NCBI RefSeq assembly: GCF_000223905.1
Contig: NC_015948.1
Location: 62,001 to 126,000, forward strand
DNA length: 64,000 nt
Direction of reading: 5' to 3'
Origin: Haloarcula hispanica ATCC 33960
GTDB taxonomy: Archaea > Halobacteriota > Halobacteria > Halobacteriales > Haloarculaceae
In this document: in pieces, positions 34,719 to 43,887 of the stretch
Layout: every line of letters begins with the position of its first letter
How positions within the stretch are numbered: position 1 is the first letter of the stretch
Position numbers and translations under genes: made by a program
Notes under the pieces: generated by a model
Seen by the model: only the letters and a program-made list of their open reading frames with translations
Told to the model about the DNA's origin: nothing
The model's database searches: none

Positions 34719-35075
34719 CGTGCGTGAACTTGTCCCCGTGGGAACAAAAGCGTTCACAGAAACACAGTTACGTAACACTGCTGACGAGAGCGGGCTGTAG
34801 CCGCACTCACCTCAGCGGCGGACTCTCACTCACCAAACCGGAGCTATCGCAACGGCGACTGCCGGCGTGACATCCGACTCGTACAGCTTGTCGCTCGCAC
34901 CAACCGACAGGGGTCGCGTCGCTATATCGAGGGCGATACCGAGCAATATGGTGACGTTGCCGCCGTCAGCAGAGACCAAACCGGCGATTGAACCGGGTTC
35001 GGCGGGGGTGCTCCGGGCGCAAACAGTAGGTTTATCAGTTGCACGCGGCGAAACTCCACCAAGATTACTCTCGAA
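34719..35075. promoter_or_regulatory. 357-base divergent promoter region with two palindromes
   Basis: No gene. TTGTCCCCGTGGGAACAA at 34730-34747 is a near-perfect dyad overlapping the regulator's core promoter. GTTACGTAAC at 34767-34776 is a perfect 10-bp palindrome. The plus-strand aIF2-gamma promoter is probably TTTATC at 35031-35036, giving a leader of about 15-20 bases. Confidence 0.5.
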
Positions 35076-36305
35076 ATGACATCGAACAAACAACCGGAGG
35101 TGAACATCGGACTCGTCGGGCACGTCGACCACGGAAAGACGACGCTCGTACAGGCGCTGTCCGGCGAATGGACCGACCAGCACTCCGAGGAGATGAAGCG
35201 CGGTATCTCTATCCGACTCGGCTACGCCGACGCGACGTTCCGTCGCTGTCCGGAGGCCGAGGAGCCGGAGGCCTTTACCGTCGACGAGCACTGCGACGAC
35301 CACGACGTCGACACCGACCACCTCCGGACGGTGTCGTTCGTGGACGCGCCCGGGCACGAGACGCTGATGGCCACCATGCTGTCCGGCGCGGCCATCATGG
35401 ACGGGGCCGTTCTCGTCATCTCGGCGACCGAGCCCGTCCCGCAGGCCCAGACCGAGGAGCACCTGAGCGCGCTCGATATCATCGGTATCGACAATATCGT
35501 CATCGCCCAGAACAAGGTTGACCTTGTCGACGAGGAGCGGGCGATGCAGAACTACGAGCAGATTCAGGAGTTCGTCGAGGGCACCGTCGCCGAAGGCGCA
35601 CCGGTTGTCCCCATCAGCGCGGGCCAGGAGGCCAACATCGACCTGCTTATCGAGGCTGTCCAGTCTGAGATTCCGACGCCGGAACGGGACCCGGACGAGG
35701 ACGCCCGCATGATGGTCGCACGCTCGTTCGACATCAACCGTCCCGGTACAACCTGGGACGACCTGATGGGCGGCGTGCTTGGCGGGTCGCTCGTTGGCGG
35801 CCAACTGGACGCCGACGACGAGATCGAACTCCGTCCCGGCCGCGAGGTCGAGGAAGGCGGCCAGACGGAGTGGCAGCCCGTGACGACGACGGTCCGCTCG
35901 CTCCAGTCCGGCGGCGACTTCGTGGACACGGTCACGCCGGGCGGCCTGCTCGGCGTCGGGACCGGTCTCGATCCCGCCATCACGAAGGGCGACGCCCTCG
36001 CCGGCCAGGTCGCCGGCCCGCCCGGCAGCCTCCCGCCGGTCCACGAGACGTTCACGATGGACGTGGACCTGCTGGAACGCATCGTCGGCGACGACGGCGG
36101 CGAAGTCGACGAGATTTCGACCGGCGAACCGCTGATGCTGACTATCGGTACCGCCACCACAGTCGGTTCGGTCACAAGCGCGCGCGACGAGGAATGTGAA
36201 GTCGCGCTCAAGCGCCCGGTCTGTGCGGCCTCGGGCTCGAAGATCGCCATCAACCGCCGTGTCGGCGCTCGGTGGCGGCTCATCGGTGTCGGCACGCTGC
36301 GGTGA
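35076..36305 (+). CDS. translation initiation factor aIF2 subunit gamma
   Basis: 409-residue GTPase core of archaeal initiation factor 2, which binds initiator Met-tRNA. G1 is GHVDHGKT at 15-22, G3 VDAPGHE, G4 NKVD, then two beta-barrel domains. The zinc-knuckle region, usually four Cys in archaea, here shows only C58 (RRCPEAEEP) and C73 (DEHCDDHD), so half of the expected ligands are replaced by acidic residues or His. First gene of a cluster with a PIN protein, Rpo7, Spt4 and a dephospho-CoA kinase; the next start overlaps this stop. Confidence 0.95.
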   Translation: MTSNKQPEVNIGLVGHVDHGKTTLVQALSGEWTDQHSEEMKRGISIRLGYADATFRRCPEAEEPEAFTVDEHCDDHDVDTDHLRTVSFVDAPGHETLMATMLSGAAIMDGAVLVISATEPVPQAQTEEHLSALDIIGIDNIVIAQNKVDLVDEERAMQNYEQIQEFVEGTVAEGAPVVPISAGQEANIDLLIEAVQSEIPTPERDPDEDARMMVARSFDINRPGTTWDDLMGGVLGGSLVGGQLDADDEIELRPGREVEEGGQTEWQPVTTTVRSLQSGGDFVDTVTPGGLLGVGTGLDPAITKGDALAGQVAGPPGSLPPVHETFTMDVDLLERIVGDDGGEVDEISTGEPLMLTIGTATTVGSVTSARDEECEVALKRPVCAASGSKIAINRRVGARWRLIGVGTLR

Positions 36306-36682
36306 TGATTGTGCTGGACACGAACGCACTGATGATGCCGGTCGAATGCAACGTACGGCTGTTCGAGGAACTCGATAGGGTGCTGCCGGACGCGACGGAC
36401 TACGTCGCGCCCGCTGCCGTCCGCGACGAACTGGCGAAACTGGCCGACGGGGCCGGTGCGGAAGCGACGGCCGCCTCGGTCGGGCAGGACCTGCTCGACC
36501 GGTGTACGGTTCGGGAGACGACGGCGGACTACGCGGACGACGCCGTCCTCGAACTGGCACAGGCAGACGATGCGACACACGCGGTCACGAACGACACCCC
36601 CCTCAAACGACGCCTGCTGGACGCGGGCGTTCCAGTAATTAGTTTAAGGGGCCGGAACAAACTGGGTATCACTCAACCATAA
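36305..36682 (+). CDS. PIN-domain protein (Fcf1/Utp24-like)
   Basis: 125 residues: [12 protein letters not shown] (first Asp), RDELAKLADGAG, DYADDAVLELAQ and VTNDTPLKRRLLDAGV supply the acidic PIN cluster that binds Mg2+/Mn2+ for RNA cleavage. Its position after aIF2-gamma and before Rpo7 is a known archaeal arrangement. No antitoxin gene adjoins, so an rRNA processing role fits better than a toxin role. ATG overlaps the aIF2-gamma stop (TGATG). Confidence 0.87.
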   Translation: MIVLDTNALMMPVECNVRLFEELDRVLPDATDYVAPAAVRDELAKLADGAGAEATAASVGQDLLDRCTVRETTADYADDAVLELAQADDATHAVTNDTPLKRRLLDAGVPVISLRGRNKLGITQP

Positions 36683-36685
36683 CAC

Positions 36686-37264
36686 ATGTATAAACGGGTA
36701 CGCCTACGCGATACGGTCGAAGTCCCGCCACGCTTTCTGGCGGAGGTCAGTCCGGGGCTGGTCAAACGGCTCCTGCAAGAGAAGCTCGAAGGTCGAATGG
36801 ACGAGGACGTCGGCAGCGTCGTCTCCGTCATCGAGGTCCACGACATCGGCACCGGCGCTGTGTTGCCGAACAAGCCCGGCGTCTACTACGAGGCCGAGTT
36901 CGACGCGCTCACGTTCGACCCGCAGATGCAGGAAGTGGTCGACGGCGAGGTCGTCGAGGTCGTCAACTTCGGGGCCTTCATCGGCATCGGGCCGGTCGAT
37001 GGCCTGCTGCACGTCTCCCAGATATCCGACGAGTATCTGGCCTACGACGAGGAGAACCAGCAACTCGCCTCACGGGAGTCCAACCGGACGCTCACCGTCG
37101 GCGACGCTGTCCGGGCGCGCATCGTCACCAAGAGCATCGACGAGCGCAACCCGCGGGACTCCAAGATCGGCCTAACAGCGAAACAGGTCGGCCTGGGCAA
37201 GCACGGCTGGCTTCAGGAGGAGCGCGAGCGCCGCGAAGGCACGGCGGAAGCCGGTGATAGCTGA
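36686..37264 (+). CDS. rpo7: DNA-directed RNA polymerase subunit Rpo7 (RpoE')
   Basis: 192 residues. The N-terminal RNP-like domain (MYKRVRLRDTVEVPPRFLAEV) is followed by an S1/OB domain at about 78-150 (GEVVEVVNFGAFIGIGPVDGLLHVSQIS). Rpo7 with Rpo4 forms the stalk of archaeal RNA polymerase that binds nascent RNA. An extra C-terminal tail is acidic. ATG at 36686, three bases after the PIN gene; the next gene (spt4) overlaps its stop. Confidence 0.94.
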   Translation: MYKRVRLRDTVEVPPRFLAEVSPGLVKRLLQEKLEGRMDEDVGSVVSVIEVHDIGTGAVLPNKPGVYYEAEFDALTFDPQMQEVVDGEVVEVVNFGAFIGIGPVDGLLHVSQISDEYLAYDEENQQLASRESNRTLTVGDAVRARIVTKSIDERNPRDSKIGLTAKQVGLGKHGWLQEERERREGTAEAGDS

Positions 37265-37461
37265 TGGCGGACCGACTCGTCTGTCGCGACTGTCACCGCG
37301 TCCAGGGCGCGGAAATCGAAAGCCAGTGCGAGGCCTGTGGCGGCACCGCACTGACCGAGGACTGGGCCGGCTACGTCGTCATCGCGCACCCGGAGCGGTC
37401 CGACATCGCTGAGGAGATGGAAGTGACCGAGCCGGGCAAGTACGCGCTGAAAGTCCGCTAA
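37264..37461 (+). CDS. spt4: transcription elongation factor Spt4 (RpoE2)
   Basis: 65 residues with a four-cysteine zinc ribbon (CRDCHRV...CEACGG), matching archaeal Spt4, which pairs with Spt5 to promote processive elongation. Overlaps rpo7 by one base (TGATG), so the two are co-translated. The Spt5 gene is not in the window. Confidence 0.94.
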   Translation: MADRLVCRDCHRVQGAEIESQCEACGGTALTEDWAGYVVIAHPERSDIAEEMEVTEPGKYALKVR

Positions 37462-37462
37462 C

Positions 37463-38002
37463 GTGTCCGACGTCGTTCTCGAACTCCCGAGTGACTTGCG
37501 GCACGAGCTGAAAGAGCCGCTCGGACGGATTTATACCGATACAGCGGCGCTGCTGGCCGACGCCGGTGACCCCATCATCGCCGTTGGCGATATGGTCACG
37601 TACCACCTCATCGAGGCCGGACGGGTGCCCGACCTCGCGCTGGTCGACGAACGGACCAAGCGCTCGGCCGTCGACGCGGACGTGTCGGCGGCTATCGACG
37701 GGTTTGACCGGAAGCGAGACGTGTCAAACCCGGCCGCGACGCTCACCGCCGAACTGCTTGCTGCGCTCAGGGACGGTATCGACAGCGGCGAGACGACACT
37801 TCTCGATGTCGACGGCGAGGAGGACCTCGCCACGCTCCCCGCAGTGCTCGCCGCACCTGCCGGTGCCAGCGTCGTGTACGGCCAGCCGGACGAAGGGATG
37901 GTGCTGGCAGACTGTGACGCCGAAGCCCGGGACCGGGTCCGGTCGCTGCTGGAGCGGATGGACGGTGACGCCGAGCGGGCGATTGCGCTCGTATCGGAGT
38001 AA
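37463..38002 (+). CDS. GTP-dependent dephospho-CoA kinase (DUF359)
   Basis: 179 residues from GTG (ELPSDLRHELKEPLGRIYTD...). The family DUF359 was assigned as the archaeal GTP-dependent dephospho-CoA kinase, the last step in CoA biosynthesis. Seen: PIIAVGDMVTYHLIEAGRVPDLALVDERTKRSAV, GFDRKRDVSNPAATLTAEL and a VYGQPDEGMVL strand. It follows spt4 by one base; the same neighbourhood occurs in many archaea. Confidence 0.88.
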   Translation: MSDVVLELPSDLRHELKEPLGRIYTDTAALLADAGDPIIAVGDMVTYHLIEAGRVPDLALVDERTKRSAVDADVSAAIDGFDRKRDVSNPAATLTAELLAALRDGIDSGETTLLDVDGEEDLATLPAVLAAPAGASVVYGQPDEGMVLADCDAEARDRVRSLLERMDGDAERAIALVSE

Positions 38003-38030
38003 CCGGCGAGAAAACGGGACGCGACCGGTT

Positions 38031-38186
38031 TTATTCCGGCCGTGGAACGCTGAGGTTCTGCATATCTGTTCCACAGCGACCACAGGAGACCGCCGAGCGC
38101 TCGCTACAGAGGCGCTTTCCGCAGTCCGGGCATTCGAATAACTGTTCGTCGTCGTCGCATGGGGCGGGGTCTGACCACGTCGGCAT
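38031..38186 (-). CDS. 51-residue zinc-ribbon microprotein
   Basis: ATG at 38184-38186; C19-x2-C22 and C35-x2-C38 knuckles (CPDCGKR and CGRCGTD) separated by a turn, ending NLSVPRPE. This resembles the haloarchaeal rubrerythrin-like zinc-ribbon microproteins. Its 3' end faces the dephospho-CoA kinase gene (convergent). Confidence 0.72.
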   Translation of the reverse strand: MPTWSDPAPCDDDEQLFECPDCGKRLCSERSAVSCGRCGTDMQNLSVPRPE

Positions 38187-38275
38187 ACTTGGTACTAATT
38201 AGCATTTGTCATGGCATAAACCTTGCTCATACCGCAATAAATCACAACGCATGTCCAGAGAAGGTGGACGTATGT

Positions 38276-39307
38276 TCACTCAAGAACGTGGACGTGTCTG
38301 ACAAGTGAACGGTGGACTCGCCGCTGGAAGTAGTCGGTGACAGTCCAGCCTGCGCCGGTCCCTGCCTCGCGCCAGTCGCGGTCGGCGACCAGCACGCACC
38401 GTCCTGCGACGCGGTCGGCTTCGCCGAGTGCACCGGAAACGAGGGGGGCGAGTTCGCCCTCGATACGGGACTGGCGGCCGTAGGGGGCGTCGAAGACGAC
38501 GGCGTCGACGGCGTCGTCGGCAACCGGTAGTTTGGACGCATCGGAGCGGAACACCCCCCAGTCGCCCGGGTCGGGATAGGCGTCCCTGTTGGGATGGCCG
38601 TTGCCGTCGAGCGCGTAGCTCAGGTTCTCGCGCGTCCCCGAGACCATCTTTTCCTGTGCGTCGCCGCCGACCACGTCGGCCCCGACCAGCCCCGCCTCTA
38701 GCAGGAGGCCGCCGGTGCCACACATCGGGTCCAGTATCGTTGCGTCCGGGCCGGCTCCGGCGATATTGACCAGCGCGCGGGCTTCGAGCGGGTCCATGCT
38801 GCCGGGCTGGAAGAACGGGCGGTCTGTCGGCTGTCGGCCGCCGAAGTCCCGCACGCTCTCGGCGGTAAGCCAGCCCAGCGCACAGCAGGCCTCGCCGGTC
38901 CCGCCCTCCTCGTCGCCGTCGGGGTCTGAGAGATAGGCATAGAGGACGTGGTCGGGGTCGTCGAGGTCGACGGCAAAGCCGCGATCGGTCAGCACCCCGC
39001 CCAGCGTCCGCTCAGCCTGTTGTGTGTCGATGCCAGTGCTCGCTCGCACGTCGACCGCTCGCACGGCGACGCTCCCCTCGCGGTCGATGGTCGCGGCCGA
39101 CAGCAGCGCGGCGGCGCTTTCGATGTCGGGGTCCGCGGTTCCGATCAGGTCACAGGCCCGGTGGGTGAACGCGAGGTGGCGAACACGGTCGCTGATGCCC
39201 CGTGCCGTCGCTAGTCCGGGCGCGAGGGTGTCGACGGCGCTCGCGGCGCTTGCTGCCTCCCGCCGCGCGAACGCGTCGTCCTGCCCGCCGAGTTCGAGGA
39301 CGTACAC
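38276..39307 (-). CDS. THUMP-domain tRNA (guanine-N2) methyltransferase, Trm-G10 type
   Basis: 343 residues from GTG (39305-39307). An N-terminal THUMP/NTD part (about 1-150) precedes a Rossmann methyltransferase domain: LDPMCGTGGLLLEAGLVGADVVGGDAQEKMVSG (motif I region) and VVFDAPYGRQS at about 279-289. The catalytic tetrapeptide is DAPY instead of the usual (N/D)PPY. Trm-G10 makes m2G/m2,2G at tRNA position 10. The open frame extends upstream to 39727 but overlaps the divergent membrane-protein gene, so the shorter start is taken. Confidence 0.83.
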   Translation of the reverse strand: MYVLELGGQDDAFARREAASAASAVDTLAPGLATARGISDRVRHLAFTHRACDLIGTADPDIESAAALLSAATIDREGSVAVRAVDVRASTGIDTQQAERTLGGVLTDRGFAVDLDDPDHVLYAYLSDPDGDEEGGTGEACCALGWLTAESVRDFGGRQPTDRPFFQPGSMDPLEARALVNIAGAGPDATILDPMCGTGGLLLEAGLVGADVVGGDAQEKMVSGTRENLSYALDGNGHPNRDAYPDPGDWGVFRSDASKLPVADDAVDAVVFDAPYGRQSRIEGELAPLVSGALGEADRVAGRCVLVADRDWREAGTGAGWTVTDYFQRRVHRSLVRHVHVLE

Positions 39308-39394
39308 GCCCGAGCGGTGTGGCCGAGCGGCTATGAGCGTGCCGGTCGCGCCCGGGAACAAAACGCACAAGCGAGCGGCCGCCGAACCTCGAGT

Positions 39395-39784
39395 ATGCTC
39401 CAGTCCGGGTTCTCTAGCCTGACCGGTGGCGGTATCCTCGCCGTCCTCGTTACCGTTCTCGTCACCTGGCTCTTCTACGCCGTCACGCTCCACCTGGCCG
39501 CGACGTTTTTCATTGGCGACGTGCCCAGCCAGCTCGCGGCCAAAGCCGCCACCGCACCGGCGGTCGTCTCGCTGATCCTCCAGCGCTGGGGGGTCGAGTC
39601 CGGCGTCGTCTCGGCGGATCTGGGCGTGCTGGTCGTCCTCGTGCTCACAATGCTGGCCGACGGTATCGCGATTAGTACCACGTACCGGCTCTCGACCCGC
39701 TCGACAGCCCCGCTCGTGGCGCTGCACCTGGCCTTCGCAGCCGTCCTCGGGTTCGCGCTGAACAACATCTTCAGCTTCGTGTAA
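39395..39784 (+). CDS. four-helix membrane protein (DUF7473-like)
   Basis: 129 residues with four hydrophobic helices, including LAVLVTVLVTWLFYAVTLHLAA, VLVVLVLTMLADGIAIS and LVALHLAFAAVLGFALNN. No catalytic motif. It resembles a haloarchaeal family that I recall as DUF7473. Divergent from the trm-G10 gene with 87 bases between starts. Confidence 0.68.
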   Translation: MLQSGFSSLTGGGILAVLVTVLVTWLFYAVTLHLAATFFIGDVPSQLAAKAATAPAVVSLILQRWGVESGVVSADLGVLVVLVLTMLADGIAISTTYRLSTRSTAPLVALHLAFAAVLGFALNNIFSFV

Positions 39785-39894
39785 CCCCCGTTGAGTCCTT
39801 GTTGGCGGGCTGTCCGATGTTTCACCCGGATAATAAACAACATGCAGAACGTGAAAATCAGAACTAATTAGATATTTTGAATTATAGGATTAGT

Positions 39895-40149
39895 ATGATT
39901 AAACGCGAGGTTCGTTCCGCTGAATCGGTAAGCGAAGCGGTCGTCCTGGCTGTGAGTATCGCTGAGGATTGCCATCCACGAGCGCTCCCCTCACTGTACG
40001 GCGTTGTCAATCCCGAATCACTGAATGACTTGTTCAGACAGGACAGCAAACGTGAGACGCCCGAAACCGATTCTATCTCGTTTCGGTTCAGCGAGTCTCT
40101 CGTCACGGTCGACGCCGATGAGTGTATCAAAGTCGAGTACGCTCCGTGA
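39895..40149 (+). CDS. HalOD1 output-domain protein
   Basis: 84 residues. AVVLAVSIAEDCHPRALPSLYGVVNPESLNDLF matches the halobacterial output domain HalOD1, found alone or at the C-terminus of response regulators and thought to have a signalling role. The rest is SISFRFSESLVTVDADECIKVE. ATG at 39895 is chosen over a start at 39877. No receiver domain is fused, so its input is unknown. Confidence 0.8.
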   Translation: MIKREVRSAESVSEAVVLAVSIAEDCHPRALPSLYGVVNPESLNDLFRQDSKRETPETDSISFRFSESLVTVDADECIKVEYAP

Positions 40150-40178
40150 GCGCGTGAGAAACAGCACGAGCAAAACGG

Positions 40179-41027
40179 CTATTCGACCAGCCGCTCTATC
40201 TCTGTCACCAGTATGTCACTTGCGCCCACGTCTTTGAGCGAGCTAATCGTCTCGAAGACGGCGCGCTCCTCGACGACGGCGTGAACGGCGAGCTGGTCGG
40301 AGCCGGCGATGTCCATCACCGTGGGGCCGCCCATGCCCGGAAGCACGTCTTCCACGTCGTCGAGGGCGTCTTCGGGGGCGTTCATCATGAGATAGCGTTT
40401 GTCTTCGGCGGCGAGGACGGAGCCGAGCGCGGTGTCGACCTGCTGGACCTTCTCGTCGTCAGCGGTGTCTTCGCGGGCGAACAGGCGGACAGAGCTTTCC
40501 AGTACCTCGTCGACGACGGCGAGGCGGTTCATCCGGAGCGTGGTCCCGGTCGAGGTGATATCGACGATGCCGTCGGCGATGTCGACGTGGGGGGTCAGTT
40601 CCGTCGCGCCGGACACCTCCGTCACGTCCACGTCCACATCGACCCGGTCGAAGTACCGCCGGGTGATTTTGGGGAACTCCGTGGCGATGCGGCCCCCTTC
40701 GAAGTCGTACACGGTCTCGATGTCGCTGTCCTCCGGCGCGGCCAGAACGAGGCGACAGCGGCCGAAATCGAGGTCGCGGAGTTCGACGAGGTCGTCGGTG
40801 TCGGACTCCCGGACCTGGTCGAGGCCGGTGATACCCACGTCGGCAGCGCCGTCCGCGACGTACTCGGGGATGTCGGCGGCGCGGGCGTACAGGACGGTCA
40901 CGTCCGGGTCGACGGTGTCGGCGTGCAGTTGGCGGTCGGCCCCGTCGACCAGGTGGAGGCCGGCCCGTTCGAGCAGTTCCTCGCTTGGTTCGTGCAGGCG
41001 GCCCTTGTTGGGGACGGCGATTCGCAT
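40179..41027 (-). CDS. hisG: ATP phosphoribosyltransferase HisG (long form)
   Basis: 282 residues, the first enzyme of histidine biosynthesis. The N-terminal catalytic part has [43 protein letters not shown] and [17 protein letters not shown] (phosphate-binding loop). A C-terminal ACT-like regulatory domain (about 205-282) follows, where histidine feedback acts in long-form enzymes. hisH is 30 kb away. Confidence 0.94.
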   Translation of the reverse strand: MRIAVPNKGRLHEPSEELLERAGLHLVDGADRQLHADTVDPDVTVLYARAADIPEYVADGAADVGITGLDQVRESDTDDLVELRDLDFGRCRLVLAAPEDSDIETVYDFEGGRIATEFPKITRRYFDRVDVDVDVTEVSGATELTPHVDIADGIVDITSTGTTLRMNRLAVVDEVLESSVRLFAREDTADDEKVQQVDTALGSVLAAEDKRYLMMNAPEDALDDVEDVLPGMGGPTVMDIAGSDQLAVHAVVEERAVFETISSLKDVGASDILVTEIERLVE

Positions 41028-41093
41028 ACGCCTACTGGCAGGCCGCGGGGCAACTGTCTTTCCCCTCAGACTGACCAGCTGCGGGCGGAGCCG

Positions 41094-42299
41094 TTACAGG
41101 CGGTCCCGGCGTGGGAGGACAACGAAGGTAGCCGCGGCCAGGAGCGTCAGACCGGCGAGACCGTAGAACGCGACCGCAAACAGGTTCTGGTCGGCGAGCA
41201 GGCCGACAGCGGTCGAGCCCAGCGAACTAATCCCGAAAAAGCCGGTCCGGAGCAGGCCCCAGCCGGTGCCTTCGGCGGCGTCAGGCAGCGTGTCGACGAT
41301 GTAGGCGTTTGCCAGTGGGCCGACGCTCATCCGAACCCCGATGAGGCCGGAGACGACGGCCAGCGGCACGACGCCGTGGACGGACGGAATGAGTACGAGG
41401 GGAACGGTACTGACGAGCGCGACAGCGGTCAGGACACTGGGCGTTCCGTATCGGTCGGCGAGCCGACCGGTGGCTGTCTGTGAGAGCGCGCCACCGACGA
41501 ACAGCACCGAGAGAAGCGCCCCAGCGGTTCCCTGTGAGAGGCCCCGGACCGTGACCAGATACGTGGTGAGGAATGCTGTCACGGCCTGAAAGGCGAACAA
41601 CATCAGTGTCTTGCCCGAAACCGACAGCACGAGCCGGCGGTCCCGAAAGCCGACGAGGACCGTTCGGAGGTCCCGACGGAGGCTCCGTTCGGACTCGCTG
41701 GTCGGACGGTCCGACACCGAGAGCCAGAGCGCGCCGGCGACAAGCATGAACAGCGGGGCGGCGCTGGCAAGCGCCAGCCGCCAGCCGTACCGGGTCGTGA
41801 CGAACGCGGCGACGGCGGGCAGTGCGGCCGCTCCGAGAGAGCCGGCGGCCATCACGACACCGAAGGCGGTCCCCTCGCGGGCGTCGAACGTCCGCGAGAG
41901 GGCGGTCCCGCGGGTGGGGCCGTACAGTCCCGTCCCGAGCCCGAACGCGCCCGTCGCGATGAGGAACAGCGAGAACACCGGCGCGAAAAAGTAGCCCAGC
42001 AGCCCGACGCCGGACAGCAACGCCGCGGCCACCAACAGCGTCCGCTCCCCGATCCGGTCGATCAGAACTCCGGCCGGAAACTGTACCGCCGCGTACGTGA
42101 GCCAGAGCACCGTGACCGCGAGCCCCGCCTGTGTGTTCGAGATGATGAACTCCTCGCGTATCGTCGGCAGAACCGCAGGCACGACGAAACGCATCCCGAG
42201 GACGAGGAACCAGCCGGCAGCGACGGCAAGCAGCATTCGGGCCGGGCTTCCGTGCCGCATCGCGCTGACCCGCTGTCGGATGCGCTCTGCCGTCGCCAT
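41094..42299 (-). CDS. major facilitator superfamily transporter
   Basis: 401 residues, about 12 helices. The family signature between helices 2 and 3 reads GVLIDRIGERTLL (G-x3-D-R-x-G-x-R). The first helix is VLGMRFVVPAVLPTIREEF. An amphipathic central loop (SDRPTSESERSLRRDLRTVLVGF) separates the two halves. The longer frame (to 42899) is antisense to the deaminase gene, so the ATG at 42297-42299 is used. Substrate unknown. Confidence 0.88.
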   Translation of the reverse strand: MATAERIRQRVSAMRHGSPARMLLAVAAGWFLVLGMRFVVPAVLPTIREEFIISNTQAGLAVTVLWLTYAAVQFPAGVLIDRIGERTLLVAAALLSGVGLLGYFFAPVFSLFLIATGAFGLGTGLYGPTRGTALSRTFDAREGTAFGVVMAAGSLGAAALPAVAAFVTTRYGWRLALASAAPLFMLVAGALWLSVSDRPTSESERSLRRDLRTVLVGFRDRRLVLSVSGKTLMLFAFQAVTAFLTTYLVTVRGLSQGTAGALLSVLFVGGALSQTATGRLADRYGTPSVLTAVALVSTVPLVLIPSVHGVVPLAVVSGLIGVRMSVGPLANAYIVDTLPDAAEGTGWGLLRTGFFGISSLGSTAVGLLADQNLFAVAFYGLAGLTLLAAATFVVLPRRDRL

Positions 42300-42450
42300 G
42301 TTCTTGGCCTTCCGAACGCGCCGGAGGGGAAAGACCCCTACGGAACAGGCACCGTCTCGGCGGTCAGCCTGTTCCAGGGATATGGCAACACGCCACACAG
42401 CGGCGCTGTGGACCCTGCGAACTAAGACCCGCGGTTGCGAAGCCACCGCC

Positions 42451-43749
42451 ATGAGTGAACTCCTCGTTACCGGCGGGCAGGTCCTCCGGCCGGACCTGAC
42501 CGTCGAGCGTGCGGACGTACTGGTTTCACAGGACAGCGGCGATATCGTGGCGGTCGACGAACCGGGCACACTGGACGGCGACGACGAACTCGACGCCAGC
42601 GACGGCCTGGTCATTCCCGGGCTGGTCAACGCCCACACCCACGTCGCCATGACGCTGCTGCGCGGCCTCGCGGACGACAAGCCCCTCGACGCCTGGCTGC
42701 AGGAGGACATTTGGCCCGTCGAGGCGGAACTGACCGCCGAGGACATCCACGCCGGCGCGGAACTCGGGCTGGTCGAGATGATCCGGTCGGGGACGACAGC
42801 ACTATCGGACATGTACTTCGAGGTCGAGGAAATCGCGGACGCAGTCGACCAGGCCGGGATGCGAGCAGTGCTTGGCTTTACTGCAGTCACCGTCGGCAAG
42901 GATGACGAGGCCGCGCGGTCTGATCTGCAGGAGAGTCTCGACGTGGCTCGGAAACTCGACGGCGCGGCCGACGGCCGTATCCGGACGACGTTCCAGCCCC
43001 ACTCCCTGACGACCGTCGGTGAGGAATACCTGCGCGAGTACGTCCCGAAGGCCCTCGACGATGACCGCTCGATTCACCTGCATGCCAACGAGACGCGCGA
43101 TGAGGTGACACCCATCGTCGACGAGCACGACCAGCGCCCGCTCGCCTACGCCGACGACATCGGCCTGCTGGACGGCGACACCTACGTGGCCCACGGCGTC
43201 CACGTCGACGACAGCGAGATCGACCTGCTGGCCGAAACTGGTACCGGCGTCGCTCACTGTCCAGCCTCGAATATGAAACTCGCCAGCGGGATGGCTCCCG
43301 TGCAGGACCTGCTGGACGCCGGCGTCACCGTCGGCATCGGAACCGACGGCGCGGCCTCAAACAACGACCTCGATATGTTCGACGAGATGCGCGACGCGGC
43401 GATGATAGGTAAACTCGCGGCCGACGACGCCAGCGCGGTCGACGCTGGCACTGTCGTCGAAATGGCGACGGAAAACGGCGCAAACCTGCTCGGCTTCGAC
43501 AGCGGCCGTCTCGAAGCCGGCGCGAACGCGGACCTGGCCGTCATCGACCTCGACGCTCCCCACCTGACGCCGGCCCACGACCTCGTCTCGCACCTGGCCT
43601 ACGCCGTCCACGGGAGCGACGTTCGCCACACGGTCTGTGACGGCGAAGTGCTCATGCGCGACCGCACGGTCGAGGTGTTCGACGAGCAGGCCGTCCGCGA
43701 ACGAGCGAGCGACCACGCGTCCGCGCTGGTCGAACGAGCCGGTGACTGA
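42451..43749 (+). CDS. mtaD: 5-methylthioadenosine / S-adenosylhomocysteine deaminase
   Basis: 432-residue amidohydrolase. The metal site has H62 and H64 in NAHTHVAMTLLRG, a HLHANET (third His), HGVHV, and GTDGAASNNDLDMF with the catalytic Asp. Family members deaminate methylthioadenosine, 5'-deoxyadenosine or SAH. ahcY lies about 1.2 kb downstream with one secreted-protein gene between them. ATG at 42451 gives the family start MSELLVTGGQVL. Confidence 0.9.
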   Translation: MSELLVTGGQVLRPDLTVERADVLVSQDSGDIVAVDEPGTLDGDDELDASDGLVIPGLVNAHTHVAMTLLRGLADDKPLDAWLQEDIWPVEAELTAEDIHAGAELGLVEMIRSGTTALSDMYFEVEEIADAVDQAGMRAVLGFTAVTVGKDDEAARSDLQESLDVARKLDGAADGRIRTTFQPHSLTTVGEEYLREYVPKALDDDRSIHLHANETRDEVTPIVDEHDQRPLAYADDIGLLDGDTYVAHGVHVDDSEIDLLAETGTGVAHCPASNMKLASGMAPVQDLLDAGVTVGIGTDGAASNNDLDMFDEMRDAAMIGKLAADDASAVDAGTVVEMATENGANLLGFDSGRLEAGANADLAVIDLDAPHLTPAHDLVSHLAYAVHGSDVRHTVCDGEVLMRDRTVEVFDEQAVRERASDHASALVERAGD

Positions 43750-43854
43750 GTGAGCGGAATAAACGCTGAGAACGGGTTTTAAACGGTATAACTATATTTC
43801 AGGCGGTGTTGTCGATGCTGCGAACGGCGTGAACGAGTTGAACGGGAGGGGGTG

Positions 43855-43859
43855 TTTAT
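43855..43859 (+). promoter_or_regulatory. TATA element TTTAT of the secreted acidic protein
   Basis: 33 bases before ATG at 43888. Confidence 0.45.
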
Positions 43860-43887
43860 CGCGCTCTCGGCGAACGTATTGGCTACG

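Noticed and set aside
34830..36578. 582-residue minus-strand frame opposite aIF2-gamma
   Set aside because: It is an arginine-rich antisense shadow produced by GC-rich third positions of the aIF2-gamma gene, with no family motif and no promoter.
42300..42450. Extension of the MFS transporter gene to 42899
   Set aside because: The extra residues are antisense to the deaminase gene and lack hydrophobic helices; the ATG at 42299 fits the family.
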